Origin: Kangiella sp.
GTDB taxonomy: Bacteria > Pseudomonadota > Gammaproteobacteria > Enterobacterales > Kangiellaceae
Direction: 5' to 3'
Assembly (NCBI RefSeq): GCF_014762745.1
Contig: NZ_JABURJ010000058.1
Span: forward strand, 1-52,256
Length of the DNA: 52,256 nt
The notes under the pieces are model-generated. The model was not told the DNA's origin. It worked only from the letters and a program-made list of their open reading frames with translations, and searched no databases. The translations under genes were made by a program, and so were the position numbers. Positions 27,134 to 36,900 of the stretch are shown piece after piece (position 1 is the first letter of the stretch; every line of letters begins with the position of its first letter).

Positions 27134-27715
27134 ATGAAAATCAGTAAGAAAATATATTTACCCACCTTTATAGCAACACTCATATTAGCCGGTTGTGAAA
27201 CCGTGAGTTTACCTGACGCCGGCGAACATAGCCCTCCATCAATAAAAGTATCAATGCCGTCAACCGATCTAAGTGCAGCGTATGGCACAACGGTTAATGT
27301 TGATTTCCTTCGAGAAGGGGAAACAGCTGAGTTTCGAGGTGTTAATCCCAACACCAGATATACGTTTCTGGCAACTGCCGAGGATCTGCAGTCAGGGGTG
27401 AAGAATGTGACAGTGCAGGTTAATGTGAAATTTAAGTGCCGTGTAAGAACGTATGATTCGGATGGCAATGAGCGCGAGTACGGCTTTATTGAGTTAGGTG
27501 AGAATCTGGATCGTCGTTATCCGCTACCAGGATCTGGTGATGAAGTGCCAAGAGTAAAGGCGGTTAGTACAACTATAATCTTAAAGGAGGCAAATGAAGT
27601 ATGCGCCAGACTCGGTGGAGCAGGTGGTATCATGCGTGCAAAAGTCACTGCGTCAGCTACTAATTACTTCGATTTAAGTGCCAGAAAAGAGTTTGATTTA
27701 ACCTTTAGGTTCTAA
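27134..27715 (+). CDS. Predicted lipoprotein of unknown function
   Basis: A 193-residue protein with a lipobox LILAGC, so about Cys21 would be lipidated and the protein held on a membrane. The mature part is rich in beta strands and charged residues, with no motif I recognise. Two further Cys (in KFKCRV and EVCARL) could form a disulfide. A TAAGGAG ribosome site precedes the ATG and a terminator follows, so it is a single-gene unit. Confidence 0.7.
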   Translation: MKISKKIYLPTFIATLILAGCETVSLPDAGEHSPPSIKVSMPSTDLSAAYGTTVNVDFLREGETAEFRGVNPNTRYTFLATAEDLQSGVKNVTVQVNVKFKCRVRTYDSDGNEREYGFIELGENLDRRYPLPGSGDEVPRVKAVSTTIILKEANEVCARLGGAGGIMRAKVTASATNYFDLSARKEFDLTFRF

Positions 27716-27740
27716 TGACTCTAATCCGACCAATGAGAAA

Positions 27741-27767
27741 GGGGCTATCGAGCCCCTTTTATTTTTT
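27741..27767 (+). terminator. Terminator after the lipoprotein gene, possibly bidirectional
   Basis: GGGGCT-ATCG-AGCCCC (27741-27756) is preceded by AAA and followed by TTTTATTTTTT. It lies between the lipoprotein gene and the convergent end of engB. Confidence 0.85.
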
Positions 27768-27791
27768 ATACTGCAACCTGCTGATTTAGGC

Positions 27792-28409
27792 TTATTGAGA
27801 CTGTTCCTCGGACTCTTCAGATGGTTGATACCACTCATCAAGGATTTTGTAGAGTTGATCTAGACCCTCACGCTTAAGCGAAGAAAAGGCTTGTACGGTT
27901 GCTGTTGGGTGTAGTTCCTTAACGGCTTTCTTACACTGCAGGACAGCCTTAGATTTTGCGCCTTGCTTGAGTTTATCGGCTTTACTGAGCAGGCAGTGTA
28001 CGGGCAGTCCCACTTCAGAGGCCCAGGCCAGCATGTCCTGATCGCTATCCTTAAGGAAATGACGAATATCCATTAATAGCACCAATCCTCGCAGGCACTT
28101 ACGTTGCTGCAGATAACGTGATAGCTCTTCCTGCCATTGTAGCTTCATGGCCTCGGGAACCTTGGCATAACCGTAACCCGGCAGGTCAATCAGGCGTCGA
28201 TCTTCGTCGAGAGTAAAGACATTAATCAGTTGAGTGCGGCCCGGCGTTTTACTGGTTCGGGCGAGGCTTTTCTGTTGGGTCAGAGTGTTTAGCGCACTGG
28301 ACTTGCCAGCGTTAGAACGGCCAGCAAAAGCCACCTCAATCCCTTCGTCGGGCGGCAGTTGGGCGAGTTTGGCAGCGCCAAGTAGATATTTAGCAGTCTG
28401 ATAGTTCAT
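27792..28409 (-). CDS. engB: Ribosome biogenesis GTPase EngB (YihA/YsxC)
   Basis: An essential GTPase of large-subunit assembly. G1 [10 protein letters not shown] (about residues 29-38), the G2 Thr in [13 protein letters not shown]3 DLPGYG, G4 SKADKL and G5 SSLKREG are all present. Length 205 is usual. It lies opposite to polA and to the cytochrome c4 gene, as in many gammaproteobacteria, but several genes have come between it and polA. Confidence 0.96.
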   Translation of the reverse strand: MNYQTAKYLLGAAKLAQLPPDEGIEVAFAGRSNAGKSSALNTLTQQKSLARTSKTPGRTQLINVFTLDEDRRLIDLPGYGYAKVPEAMKLQWQEELSRYLQQRKCLRGLVLLMDIRHFLKDSDQDMLAWASEVGLPVHCLLSKADKLKQGAKSKAVLQCKKAVKELHPTATVQAFSSLKREGLDQLYKILDEWYQPSEESEEQSQ

Positions 28410-28539
28410 AAAGGCGTATTTTTTATAAGAGATATTGGCATTTTACTGGTTAGTTCCCTATAATTCATCGAACTTTTTTCGAATTCTCCGTCATTGCACA
28501 TGCGCGATGACTATTTAACAGAACTATACGGGTAACCTG

Positions 28540-29157
28540 ATGAAAAAGTTAGTGATTGTTGCATTATTCTTATTTGGTGCCACTGCTTCTGCGCAGGAAG
28601 GTGATGCCGCCAAAGGTGCGGAACTGGCTACTACATGTGCCGCTTGTCACGGTAAAGATGGTAATAGTGCCAATGCAATTTGGCCAAAATTGGCAGGTCA
28701 AAATGCAAAGTACCTTGAAAAGCAGATTAAAGACTTTCAGGCTGGTGCAAAAGACCAGTCACAAGGTCGTTATGATCCGTCAATGGCACCAATGGTTGCT
28801 AACTTGAGCGACCAGGATATTGCAGACTTGGCGGCTTATTATGCCAGTCAGGAAACTCAGCTTGGTGCTGTAAAAAAAGAATTCCTGGAGTTAGGAAAGA
28901 AAATCTATTTCCAGGGCGATGCAGAGCGTGGTGTTGCAGCCTGTGCCGCTTGTCATGGAGCAACTGGCCAAGGTCTTGACTTAGCTGGCTATCCAGCAGT
29001 TTCTGGCCAACACCCAGAATATACTATCAAGCAATTGAAAGATTTCAGTTGGGCAAAACGCGCTAATGATGATAATGCTGTTATGCGTGATATCGCAAAC
29101 CGCATGTCTGAACAACAAATTGAAGCAGTTGCACACTTTATGTTGGGTCTTCACTAA
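28540..29157 (+). CDS. Cytochrome c4, diheme periplasmic electron carrier
   Basis: A signal peptide (cleavage after ASA, residue 18) precedes two similar class I cytochrome domains, each with CAACH (near residues 32 and 132) for covalent heme. Axial Met candidates are in PSMAPM and AVMRDIANRM. The 205-residue length and two-fold repeat are typical of c4. These proteins donate electrons to terminal oxidases, especially cbb3 types. It is followed by a DsbA-like gene, a conserved pairing, and has its own terminator. Confidence 0.93.
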   Translation: MKKLVIVALFLFGATASAQEGDAAKGAELATTCAACHGKDGNSANAIWPKLAGQNAKYLEKQIKDFQAGAKDQSQGRYDPSMAPMVANLSDQDIADLAAYYASQETQLGAVKKEFLELGKKIYFQGDAERGVAACAACHGATGQGLDLAGYPAVSGQHPEYTIKQLKDFSWAKRANDDNAVMRDIANRMSEQQIEAVAHFMLGLH

Positions 29158-29200
29158 TTTGACCGCTTAAAGTTGCAAACACCTGTTGAATCAGGGTAAA

Positions 29201-29226
29201 AAAGGCGACATCAGTCGCCTTTTTTT
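29201..29226 (+). terminator. Terminator after cytochrome c4
   Basis: AAAGGCGAC-ATCA-GTCGCCTTT (29201-29222) followed by more T. It separates the cytochrome gene from the downstream DsbA-like gene. Confidence 0.9.
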
Positions 29227-29300
29227 ATGGCGTCTGGAGTAGCACTAGCTGCTTGAGCTGTTGTCTATGAGTTGAACCAATATCTATCCAGAGAATGTTT

Positions 29301-29891
29301 ATGAAATATTTATTATCGGTTTTTGCACTAAGTATAGCTTCTGCTGCCAGTATCCCAGGCGCCGCTGCAATTGAGCAGGGGCAGGATTACTGGCGGATTG
29401 AGTTACCAGATTCAAAGCAGTTAAACACAGAGGATAATCTCTATTTCAGTTGGCTAGGTTGTAGCTCTTGTCGAGCGCTTGAGCGGGAACTTTCCGCTGA
29501 GCTGGAAGAGCTTGAGTATGTGCCGCTAATTGCGCGCCCTGAATGGCGAGCAGCGGCAAAATTGCACTATACCATGCAATTGCTGGAGCTCAGTGAGCAG
29601 CAGAAAGCGGACATGATCGCTAAAATTGATAGTGGCGACATAGACGTAACTGACTTCAACGCCATGCAGGAAGAGTTATTGGTCATGGGTGTTGATGAGG
29701 AAGTCTTAACGGAATTACTTGAAAATAAAGAGCTTTATCAACAAGTTCAAAGAGCTGAACGACTCGCTGCCAAGTATCAGATTCAATATGCACCAACAGT
29801 CGTCATCAAAGGGCAGTTTGCCACCGACGCCAATCACACCATGAAAGTAGACCGTTTTGCAGAAGTGTTACGTTATCTGAAATCTTTGTAG
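29301..29891 (+). CDS. DsbA-like periplasmic thiol-disulfide protein with CSSC active site
   Basis: It resembles DsbA by position (after cytochrome c4) and fold. A signal peptide (cleavage near residue 23) is followed by a strand and active site FSWLGCSSC (Cys54-Cys57), a helical insert (about 75-140), and a cis-Pro strand IQYAPTVVIKGQF near 163-175. DsbA usually has CPHC. CSSC and the short length (197) make it divergent, so its redox potential and substrates may differ. I chose the ATG at 29301 because AGAG lies at better spacing than for the ATG at 29295. It could instead be called a DsbA/DsbL-family protein. Confidence 0.75.
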   Translation: MKYLLSVFALSIASAASIPGAAAIEQGQDYWRIELPDSKQLNTEDNLYFSWLGCSSCRALERELSAELEELEYVPLIARPEWRAAAKLHYTMQLLELSEQQKADMIAKIDSGDIDVTDFNAMQEELLVMGVDEEVLTELLENKELYQQVQRAERLAAKYQIQYAPTVVIKGQFATDANHTMKVDRFAEVLRYLKSL

Positions 29892-29914
29892 TAAGGTACG
29901 AGAACTGTCGTCTG

Positions 29915-29937
29915 TAGGGGCGAACTGCGTTCGCCTA
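29915..29937. repeat. Short palindromic repeat GGCGAAC-TGC-GTTCGCC
   Basis: A perfect 7-base stem with 3-base loop (29919-29935), flanked by TAGG and TA. This TAGGGGCGAAC-type palindrome looks like the small dispersed repeats common between genes of proteobacteria. Confidence 0.6.
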
Positions 29938-29990
29938 ATTAAATGTTGGAATGCACCAACTCTTTAAATTCATTCAGTTAAACCTAAATA

Positions 29991-30080
29991 TCGTCATCCC
30001 GTGGCTTGACCGCGGGATCCAGTGATTTACTAAAGAGCGTTAAAAGATCTGGATTCCCCAGTCAGGCTGGGGAATGACGA
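29991..30080. repeat. 90-base palindromic interspersed repeat (REP/MITE-like)
   Basis: The ends TCGTCAT and ATGACGA are inverted. Inside are two hairpins, CCCGTGG-CTTGA-CCGCGGG (29998-30016) and TTCCCCAG-TCAGG-CTGGGGAA (30054-30074), and a matching GGATCCAG/CTGGATTCC pair linking the halves. The sequence around GGCTTGACCGCGGGATCCAG resembles repeats scattered in many proteobacterial genomes. No transposase is nearby. Confidence 0.75.
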
Positions 30081-30148
30081 AGCAAATATTTAGTATTGCT
30101 CTTAATTGATTGGTGTTAGTAAATCCTTTTTTTCCAGTCTACGTGTGC

Positions 30149-30203
30149 AATTCAAAACTTCCTGTTTTGAATTGCTATATCTTAGCTACTACTCAGCTCA
30201 ATC
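30149..30203. repeat. Structured repeat, copy A (hairpin plus conserved 35-base tail)
   Basis: AATTCAAAAC-TTCCT-GTTTTGAATT forms a perfect 10-base stem. The segment 30169-30203 matches 49985-50019 at about 31 of 35 positions, including CTACTACTCAGCTCAATC. Only the end of the longer element at 49801-50030 is present here. Confidence 0.7.
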
Positions 30204-30247
30204 AAAAAGGGGTTGTTAGTGCATGTCTGAGCAGGAGTTAGTACAAA

Positions 30248-30976
30248 TCACCCCCAATAATCCGGTAAGGTTTTTTCATTGCTATGATGGCTGGCGTTAT
30301 AGAGTGCGTCGAGGGTTGCTGAGCGACACTCGCGTCGATAGAGAACAAGTACGACGATGCTTGAACAGAGGATAAAAATCCAGGAATTGAAGAACCAGCC
30401 GAGCACAGCGATGGCGAATGTGTAGGCACGCAGTCCATAGTTAAAGGAATTGGAGGCGCGGCTTAGTAGCCAGTTAGTATGTTTGATGAAAAGCTTATGC
30501 TCTTCCGGATCACCGGATTGATCGGGCGCTGCGCCAAACAGAACCACTGCAAAGTTGTACTGGCGCATTGACCAGGTGAATTTGAAAAATGCATAAGCAA
30601 AACAAATCACCAGCAAAATAATTTTAACTTCCCATGCCGCACGTGAGGCGATTTCTATCCAGGGCAGGGCGGATAACAGGTTGATAGCCTGCTGGGTTGA
30701 GCCGAGAACCGTTAACAAACCTGCGATAATAAATATAGTGGTGGATGCAAAGAAAGTAACATTACGCTGAAGTATGCCAAGTCCGGTCATATCGGAAATT
30801 TTCACGTCGCGTTTCAGCATCTTTTCAATCCATTGCTCCCGATTGGCAGCCAGTTGGTTGGCAATGGTTGGCCGTTTGCCATGTTGTATTCTAGCGTATT
30901 GCGTGTAGCCGACCCAGCAAACTAAAAACCAGACCAGCGCAATCCAGTCGAGTAACGGCAAAAAAGATAAGGCCAT
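30248..30976 (-). CDS. DUF599 family integral membrane protein
   Basis: A 242-residue inner membrane protein of unknown function matching DUF599. It has about five hydrophobic helices: near residues 8-26, 75-95, 115-132, and two close to 185-220. The loop QHGKRPTIANQLAANREQWIEKMLKRDVKISD is typical of the family. A GAGGA ribosome site lies 6 bases before the ATG. It is divergent from the YyaL-like gene, with about 100 bases between. Confidence 0.75.
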   Translation of the reverse strand: MALSFLPLLDWIALVWFLVCWVGYTQYARIQHGKRPTIANQLAANREQWIEKMLKRDVKISDMTGLGILQRNVTFFASTTIFIIAGLLTVLGSTQQAINLLSALPWIEIASRAAWEVKIILLVICFAYAFFKFTWSMRQYNFAVVLFGAAPDQSGDPEEHKLFIKHTNWLLSRASNSFNYGLRAYTFAIAVLGWFFNSWIFILCSSIVVLVLYRRECRSATLDALYNASHHSNEKTLPDYWG

Positions 30977-31080
30977 GAGAAATCCTCAAACTTAGGCATA
31001 AGTGGTTGCAGGAGTGTGGTTAAAAGTGACATGCTTTGAAGTTCAGTTCAAGCAACTTTATGATATGGCTGCATAACTTT

Positions 31081-33159
31081 ATGACACAGCAGACAGAGCT
31101 TAAGAATAATCTACAGGATGCCAGTAGTCCTTATTTACAGCAGCATCAGGATAACCCTGTGCACTGGCAGCAATGGACAGCAGAAACACTGGAGCTTGCA
31201 CGGCAGCTGGATAAGCCGATTCTATTGTCGGTGGGCTATTCATCCTGTCATTGGTGTCATGTCATGGCTCATGAGTCATTTGAGGATGATGCAACTGCTG
31301 CAGTCATGAATGAGCTTTTTATTAACATCAAGCTGGATCGCGAAGAGCGCCCGGATCTGGATAAGACCTATCAATTGGCTCACCAGCTTCTCAATCGTCA
31401 GGCTGGCGGTTGGCCACTAACCACTTTTCTTGACCCACATACTCTAACGCCCTTTTTCAGCGGCACCTATTTTCCGAAACAGCCCAAATACGGTATGCCG
31501 GCATTCACCGACTTATTGAAGAATATTGCCCATGTCTTTGCGCAAAAGCGCGAAGAAATCAGGCAACAGAATGGCCAATTGCAGGAAGCGTTGCAGTTTG
31601 TCTCTGGCTCAATCAGTCGCTCGCAGGCGTCGTCTGAGGTAACGGCTGATGAGTTGAGCACTGCCTTTATTGATGAGGTATTGAAACGCGCCGATAAGGA
31701 TTTTGGTGGCTTTCAGGGCGCGCCCAAGTTTCCGCAGGCAGCAATCTGGCAAACTGTGTTTGAGCTGGTATTGAATGAGAAAAGCCAACACAAAGCATTA
31801 AGCGACCAGCTGCAGAAAACCCTCGGCGCCTTTGCAGACTATGGTCTCTACGATCATCTGGGCGGTGGTTTTTTCCGCTACTGCGTGGATGAAGGCTGGG
31901 ATATTCCGCACTTCGAAAAAATGCTCTATGACAATGGGCAGCTGATCAGGCTGATGTCTGAAGCGGGTCATTATTATGCTTGCGGCGACTGGATGCAGTG
32001 CGTTAAGCAAAGCATCAGCTGGTTATCGGAACAGATGCAGAGCGAACAGGCGACCTATTACTCGGCGCTGGATGCCGACAGTTTGAATGAAGATGGGCAT
32101 AGCGAAGAAGGAGCCTATTACGTCTGGGCGCAAGATGATTTACAGGGTTTGAGTAGTGATGAACAGGCGGTTGCCAGACACTATTATGGCATGGATGACA
32201 AAGCCAATTTCGAAGGAAAGTGGCATCTGATCTGTCGCAGCTCATTGACTGAAGTGTCAGAAAAAACAGGGGTTCATCCTAAACAGTTGCCACTGGTCAT
32301 TGAGTCTGTGCGCCAACAACTTAAAAGTCAGCGTGATGCGCGACCCTTACCCTTTCTCGACGATAAACAGTTGACCAGCTGGAATGGATTACTTCTGCAG
32401 GGGCTCTTCAGTGCGGCCCGTCAGCTGGGAAACGAAAATATTTTGCAACAGGCCAAAAATGCCCAGCAGGGACTAGAGCAAACAATATGGAACGATAAGC
32501 AGTTGATGGCATGCTATCGTGACGGTGTAGCTTATCAGCCGGGGTTTCTAGATGATTACGCCTATCTGGCCAAAGCATTATTGATGAGACTGACTTTTGA
32601 TTTTGATGAGGCTGGCTGGCAGTGGTTGCTGCAATTGTGCGATGGACTCTGGGTGCAATTCGCCGATAAGCAGAACGGCGGCTTTTTCTACACGGCCAAT
32701 GACGCTGAAACGGTCATCACACGTCATAAAAGCTGGAGCGATGATGCCATGCCTAATAGCGCCTGTCAGGCACTGGAAGTATTGTGGCTGGTTTCTGAGT
32801 TGACCGGCAAGCTGGACTGGCAGGAGTTTATTGAGAAGAGTTTAGCCGATGCCAGTCAGGAGGCTATCAAGGCGCCTTTGCAGTATCCATCGGTAGTGCG
32901 GCTGCTACAAGCTTTTGATAAAGGCTCCGAAATCTGGGTGTTACGCGGGAACCTGCATCAGACGGTTGCCTGGCAGGAGTATCTGACCACTGGTCAATAT
33001 GGCAATCGCTGGGTATTTAGCCTTAAAGCTGACAGTGATTTATTAACCGATAAATATCCGCTGCAAGAAAAGGCAGTCGCTTATTGTTGTCGCAATCGGC
33101 AGTGCTTCCCTGCACTGGAATCATTGGATGCAATACAAGAATTTTTGCAAACAAACTAA
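31081..33159 (+). CDS. YyaL/DUF255 thioredoxin-domain protein (SPATA20-like)
   Basis: A cytoplasmic protein with an N-terminal thioredoxin-like domain and a C-terminal (alpha/alpha)6-barrel like those of glycan epimerases. The start NNLQDASSPYLQQHQDNPVHWQQW and the SVGYSSCHWCHVMAHESFED motif (C-H-W-C) are the family hallmarks. Later family pieces include GGWPLTTFLDPHTLTPFFSGTYFPK, FEKMLYDNGQL, SALDADSLNEDGHSEEGAYYVW and LTSWNGLLLQGL. The ATG at 31081 (692 residues) places the family N-terminus correctly. A TTG at 31036 and an ATG at 31060 are alternatives. The biochemical role of the family is not settled. Confidence 0.85.
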   Translation: MTQQTELKNNLQDASSPYLQQHQDNPVHWQQWTAETLELARQLDKPILLSVGYSSCHWCHVMAHESFEDDATAAVMNELFINIKLDREERPDLDKTYQLAHQLLNRQAGGWPLTTFLDPHTLTPFFSGTYFPKQPKYGMPAFTDLLKNIAHVFAQKREEIRQQNGQLQEALQFVSGSISRSQASSEVTADELSTAFIDEVLKRADKDFGGFQGAPKFPQAAIWQTVFELVLNEKSQHKALSDQLQKTLGAFADYGLYDHLGGGFFRYCVDEGWDIPHFEKMLYDNGQLIRLMSEAGHYYACGDWMQCVKQSISWLSEQMQSEQATYYSALDADSLNEDGHSEEGAYYVWAQDDLQGLSSDEQAVARHYYGMDDKANFEGKWHLICRSSLTEVSEKTGVHPKQLPLVIESVRQQLKSQRDARPLPFLDDKQLTSWNGLLLQGLFSAARQLGNENILQQAKNAQQGLEQTIWNDKQLMACYRDGVAYQPGFLDDYAYLAKALLMRLTFDFDEAGWQWLLQLCDGLWVQFADKQNGGFFYTANDAETVITRHKSWSDDAMPNSACQALEVLWLVSELTGKLDWQEFIEKSLADASQEAIKAPLQYPSVVRLLQAFDKGSEIWVLRGNLHQTVAWQEYLTTGQYGNRWVFSLKADSDLLTDKYPLQEKAVAYCCRNRQCFPALESLDAIQEFLQTN

Positions 33160-33167
33160 GTTGCTGA

Positions 33168-33824
33168 TTATTTCAGCAGGCTAGCAAGTTTAGCGACCAG
33201 TTTACTGATTCCGCTGGCAGCTTCCGAGACACTTCCGGCTAGCATATAAGCGGGTGTCGACACCAGGTTGCGTTCTTCATCGTAGACAATATCTTCCACC
33301 GGACAGGCCATGTGCACGCCGCCCATGGCTTCGATGGCATTAGCCGTATCCTTGTCATTACCAATCGTCAGCTTGCTGCCTTCGCCATACAGTCTTGGGA
33401 TCATGGCTGGTGCAATGCAGATAAAGCCAACCGGTTTTTTGGCTGCGGCCATGGCTTTGATAAATCGCTCCACGTCAGAATTTACTGTGCAATCACTACC
33501 TTTAACCGCAAAATCGCAGAGGTTCTTGGCTGCACCAAAACCACCAGGCAGCACAGCAGCATCAAAGTCGGATTCTTTGGCTTCTGCCAGGTCCTTGATA
33601 TTGCCGCGTGCAATGCGCGCAGCTTCAACCAGCACATTGCGTGACTCGCCCTCGGCAACATCGCCGGTCAGATGATTAATGACATGCATCTGCTCAATAT
33701 TTGGCGCGAAGCACTGGTAGTCGAGACCATTTTGTTCCAGCGCTAACAAGGTCAGCACGCTTTCATGGATTTCAGCGCCATCGTAGACGCCACAGCCGGA
33801 TAAAATCACTGCAATCTTTTTCAT
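33168..33824 (-). CDS. elbB: ElbB-like glyoxalase of the DJ-1/PfpI superfamily
   Basis: ElbB was linked to isoprenoid synthesis by early work, and the E. coli protein has glyoxalase activity. The 218-residue sequence matches well: ILSGCGVYDGAEIHESV at the N-terminus, AVLPGGFGAAKNLCDFA, and the nucleophile-elbow region GFICIAPAMIP with its Cys. Monocistronic, ending close to the convergent YyaL-like gene (8 bases). Confidence 0.92.
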   Translation of the reverse strand: MKKIAVILSGCGVYDGAEIHESVLTLLALEQNGLDYQCFAPNIEQMHVINHLTGDVAEGESRNVLVEAARIARGNIKDLAEAKESDFDAAVLPGGFGAAKNLCDFAVKGSDCTVNSDVERFIKAMAAAKKPVGFICIAPAMIPRLYGEGSKLTIGNDKDTANAIEAMGGVHMACPVEDIVYDEERNLVSTPAYMLAGSVSEAASGISKLVAKLASLLK

Positions 33825-33911
33825 AATTCTCCCTGCTTGGTTCAGTCGAATGAAGTTAAAACTCCATCATAATATAAGCAAAATTAGCTGTCAGGCGTAA
33901 GAATTTTGATT

Positions 33912-33986
33912 TTTGCGACGTTTTAACCGAAACTAGAGGACAGCCTGCCGGGTAGGAATGCACAAAGGCGAAAATAACGTCGCAAA
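33912..33986. promoter_or_regulatory. Inverted repeat overlapping the ribosome site of the c-di-GMP sensor gene
   Basis: TTTGCGACGTT (33912-33922) and AACGTCGCAAA (33976-33986) are perfect 11-base inverted arms 53 bases apart. The right arm overlaps the AAAGGG ribosome site (33984-33989) of the ATG at 33996. In RNA the stem would cover that site. In DNA it could be a bipartite operator. Confidence 0.6.
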
Positions 33987-33995
33987 GGGCCATGA

Positions 33996-36900
33996 ATGGT
34001 GACACGATTTCTTTTTCTTTTCTGTTTAATTGGGACAATTTTTTTAAGCCAACAGTCACAAGCTAACCAACAGCTTGTGGATGCTATTGGCGTTGAGGAC
34101 CAGTTATCACAAAGCGTGATCACTGCAGTTGTGGAAGACGAGCAGGGTTTTTTATGGATTGGAACCGAAGATGGCCTTAACCGTTATGACGGCTACCAGA
34201 TTAAAGTCTTTCAGAAACAGAACAGCAATCTTTCCCACCCGACCATTCATGATCTGCTGGTGGCTGATGATGGCGATATCTGGATTGCTACTGAGAATGG
34301 TCTGAATATTTTTCGGCAGCAGACCGGCAAGATTATTAACTTTCACCACAATCCGCTGGAGCCTTTCACATTAGCCAATGATTTTGTAACCAGCCTGGCT
34401 AAAGATGATAAGGGCGGTATCTGGGTGGCGACCTATAATGGCCCTTCTTATTACGACCCTGCTATTGAAGGCTTTAAAACCTACCCTATCATGTTGAGCC
34501 GTCGAGTAACGGCAACGGTCAGTGAACTTCGTAAAATTTATGTGGACAGTCAGCAGCGGGTGTGGGCAGTCACTACTCGCGGAGAGTTGGCGCAGTTTAA
34601 TCCGAATAGTGAACAGTTCTTTATCATCAACTCCACCACCGGCGGTCAGCTGGGAGGCATCGGTGATATTGAAGAAACTCCAGAGGGCAATATCTGGCTG
34701 GTCTCCTACCAGCAGGGTATCATCGAATATCGCCCTGATGATAATTCCTTTACCCCAATCCTGTATTCAGATCTTGGGCTACGAGATGCCAATCTACAGG
34801 CCAGCACCGTCTTTTTTGATCAAAACGACAACCTCTGGCTCGGCACGGTAAAAGAGGGGCTTTATTCAATTAATCGTCAAACTGGCCGTTCTAATCATTA
34901 TCGTTATGGCCGCCCAGGCTCGATCGGCAGTAATACCATTAACTCCTTATATGAGGACAGCAACGGAATTCTGTGGGTCGGTACCTCTGCTTATCTGAAT
35001 AAAATCAACCCGAATGCAATTTTATTCAATCATAATTATTTTCAGCCGGATTCATTCGATTCGCTGGCAGCAGACTTTACTTTTGCTCTTCACGTCACCG
35101 CAGACGACCAGCTGCTGATAGGCAGCGATGGGCACGGAATTACCTTGATGGATGCTCGTGATCCACTCGATCTGAAAAAAATTACCATTATTGATCCGCC
35201 TGAACTGAAAGATAAAACCATTAACTATATTGGCTCCGCCAGTGCAGGCAAGGCCTGGGTGATGACATTTGATGCAGTCTGGTTGCTGAATATCAAAAAC
35301 CAGGAGTTGCGGCAGGTATTCGAGAATGAAAGCTATACGGCTGAGTTACTGACTGCACATTATCAAGATGGCGACTTATGGATAGGAACAACCGAGGGGC
35401 TGTGGCGACTTGATCAGAATTTCAAGGTCAATCGCTATCGTGTGATCGATGCTGACTTTCACCGCAACAACCGGATTAACACGATAATTGCCAGTGATGA
35501 TGGTCGCCATCTATGGATCGGGACTGAAAGCGGCGTTCATCTTTTTGATATTGAAAATACCAGCTTTAAGAACCTTAACCAGTTAATAAAAGAGGTGCCG
35601 GAAGAAGCGAATGACGTTGTACTAAGCCTGGGGCTGGATCAGTTTCAGCGTTTATGGATTGGTACTTTCGGTAATGGACTGGTGGTCGTTGATCTGACTC
35701 GTCAGATCGCTACTACCATTAATAGCACCAGTTCAGGTATCCATGACAGTATTTACAGCATGGAGCTGGATACTAACAAGTATGTTTGGGTTGGTACCGG
35801 GCGAGGCCTGTTTCGGGTTTCACCCACTGATTTTAGTCTGACTCAGTTCACGCTGGCAGAAGATCAGCCAATCCTCGAATTTAATACCGGCGCCAGCACC
35901 CATGATCAAGATGGCAATCTCTATTTTGGTGGTATCAATGGCATCATCAACTTCCGCGCCGAGGCTTATCAGGCAGATGAAATTCCTCCCACGCCAGTGA
36001 TCACCGAAATATTAATCAATAATAATCCGGTACTGGTGGCCGATGAGCATAAAGCTCGCCTGAACAAACCAGCGAATCTCGCCAGCGAAGTGACATTCTT
36101 TCCCGAGGATACCAGCATCAGTTTTGAGTTTTCTGGACTGAATTACGCTGACCCAAAAAATAACCGCTATCGCTTTATGCTCGAAGGCTACGATAAGGAA
36201 TGGATTGAAACTGATGCCAAGGGACGCCGTGCCACCTACACTAACCTGCAGCCCGGCGATTATCGTTTTCTGGTCAAAGCATCAAACAAAGATGGTGTCT
36301 GGAGTGAAACTCCGGTGGAGCTAAAAGTGAAGGTAAAAACCTCAGGCTGGCTGAGTCCTTCGGCTTTCACCCTGTATGGGTTTATGCTGGGCTTGATTAT
36401 TTTGGCCTTCTCTTATCTGATCTGGGCGCGGGTGCGTGAGCGAAGAACTGCAGCTCTACAACTGACGCAAAGTGAGGAGCGTCTCAAGCTATCACTATGG
36501 GGGAGTGGTGATGAGCTGTGGGATTGGCAAATACCATCAGGCGCTTTACACCTTTCCAATGAATGGCCTTATGACTTTCCGCGAGATGGAGTCCGAAGCG
36601 GGTATTCAATGGCAAATTCGAATATCCACCCAAATGACCTGCCCTATGTTCGACAGGCTTTAAATGCGCATCTGTCCGATAAGTCCATGCACTATGAAAG
36701 CACCTACCGTATCAGCGATGAACAGGGTGGTTGGATCTGGGTGCTGGATCGCGGCAAGGTGGTGAGCCGCGATGCTAACCAGAAGCCATTGCGGATGGCG
36801 GGCACCCTGAAGAATATAACCGAGCTGAAAAACACTGAGCAGCAGCTTAGTATGATCGTGAAGTCGTTCGATAACATTTCGGATGGTGTCTGGATTCTGG

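Larger units (their letters stand above)
29892..30247. other. Repeat-rich intergenic region
   Basis: This 356-base gap holds three different inverted-repeat elements listed separately (29915-29937, 29991-30080, 30149-30203). No protein gene was seen. Confidence 0.7.

Noticed and set aside
33912-33990. c-di-GMP (GEMM) riboswitch in the leader of the GGDEF/EAL gene
   Set aside because: CGCAAAG and GGGTAGG fragments are present but not in GEMM order, and the tetraloop-receptor and three-helix layout is not recognisable.
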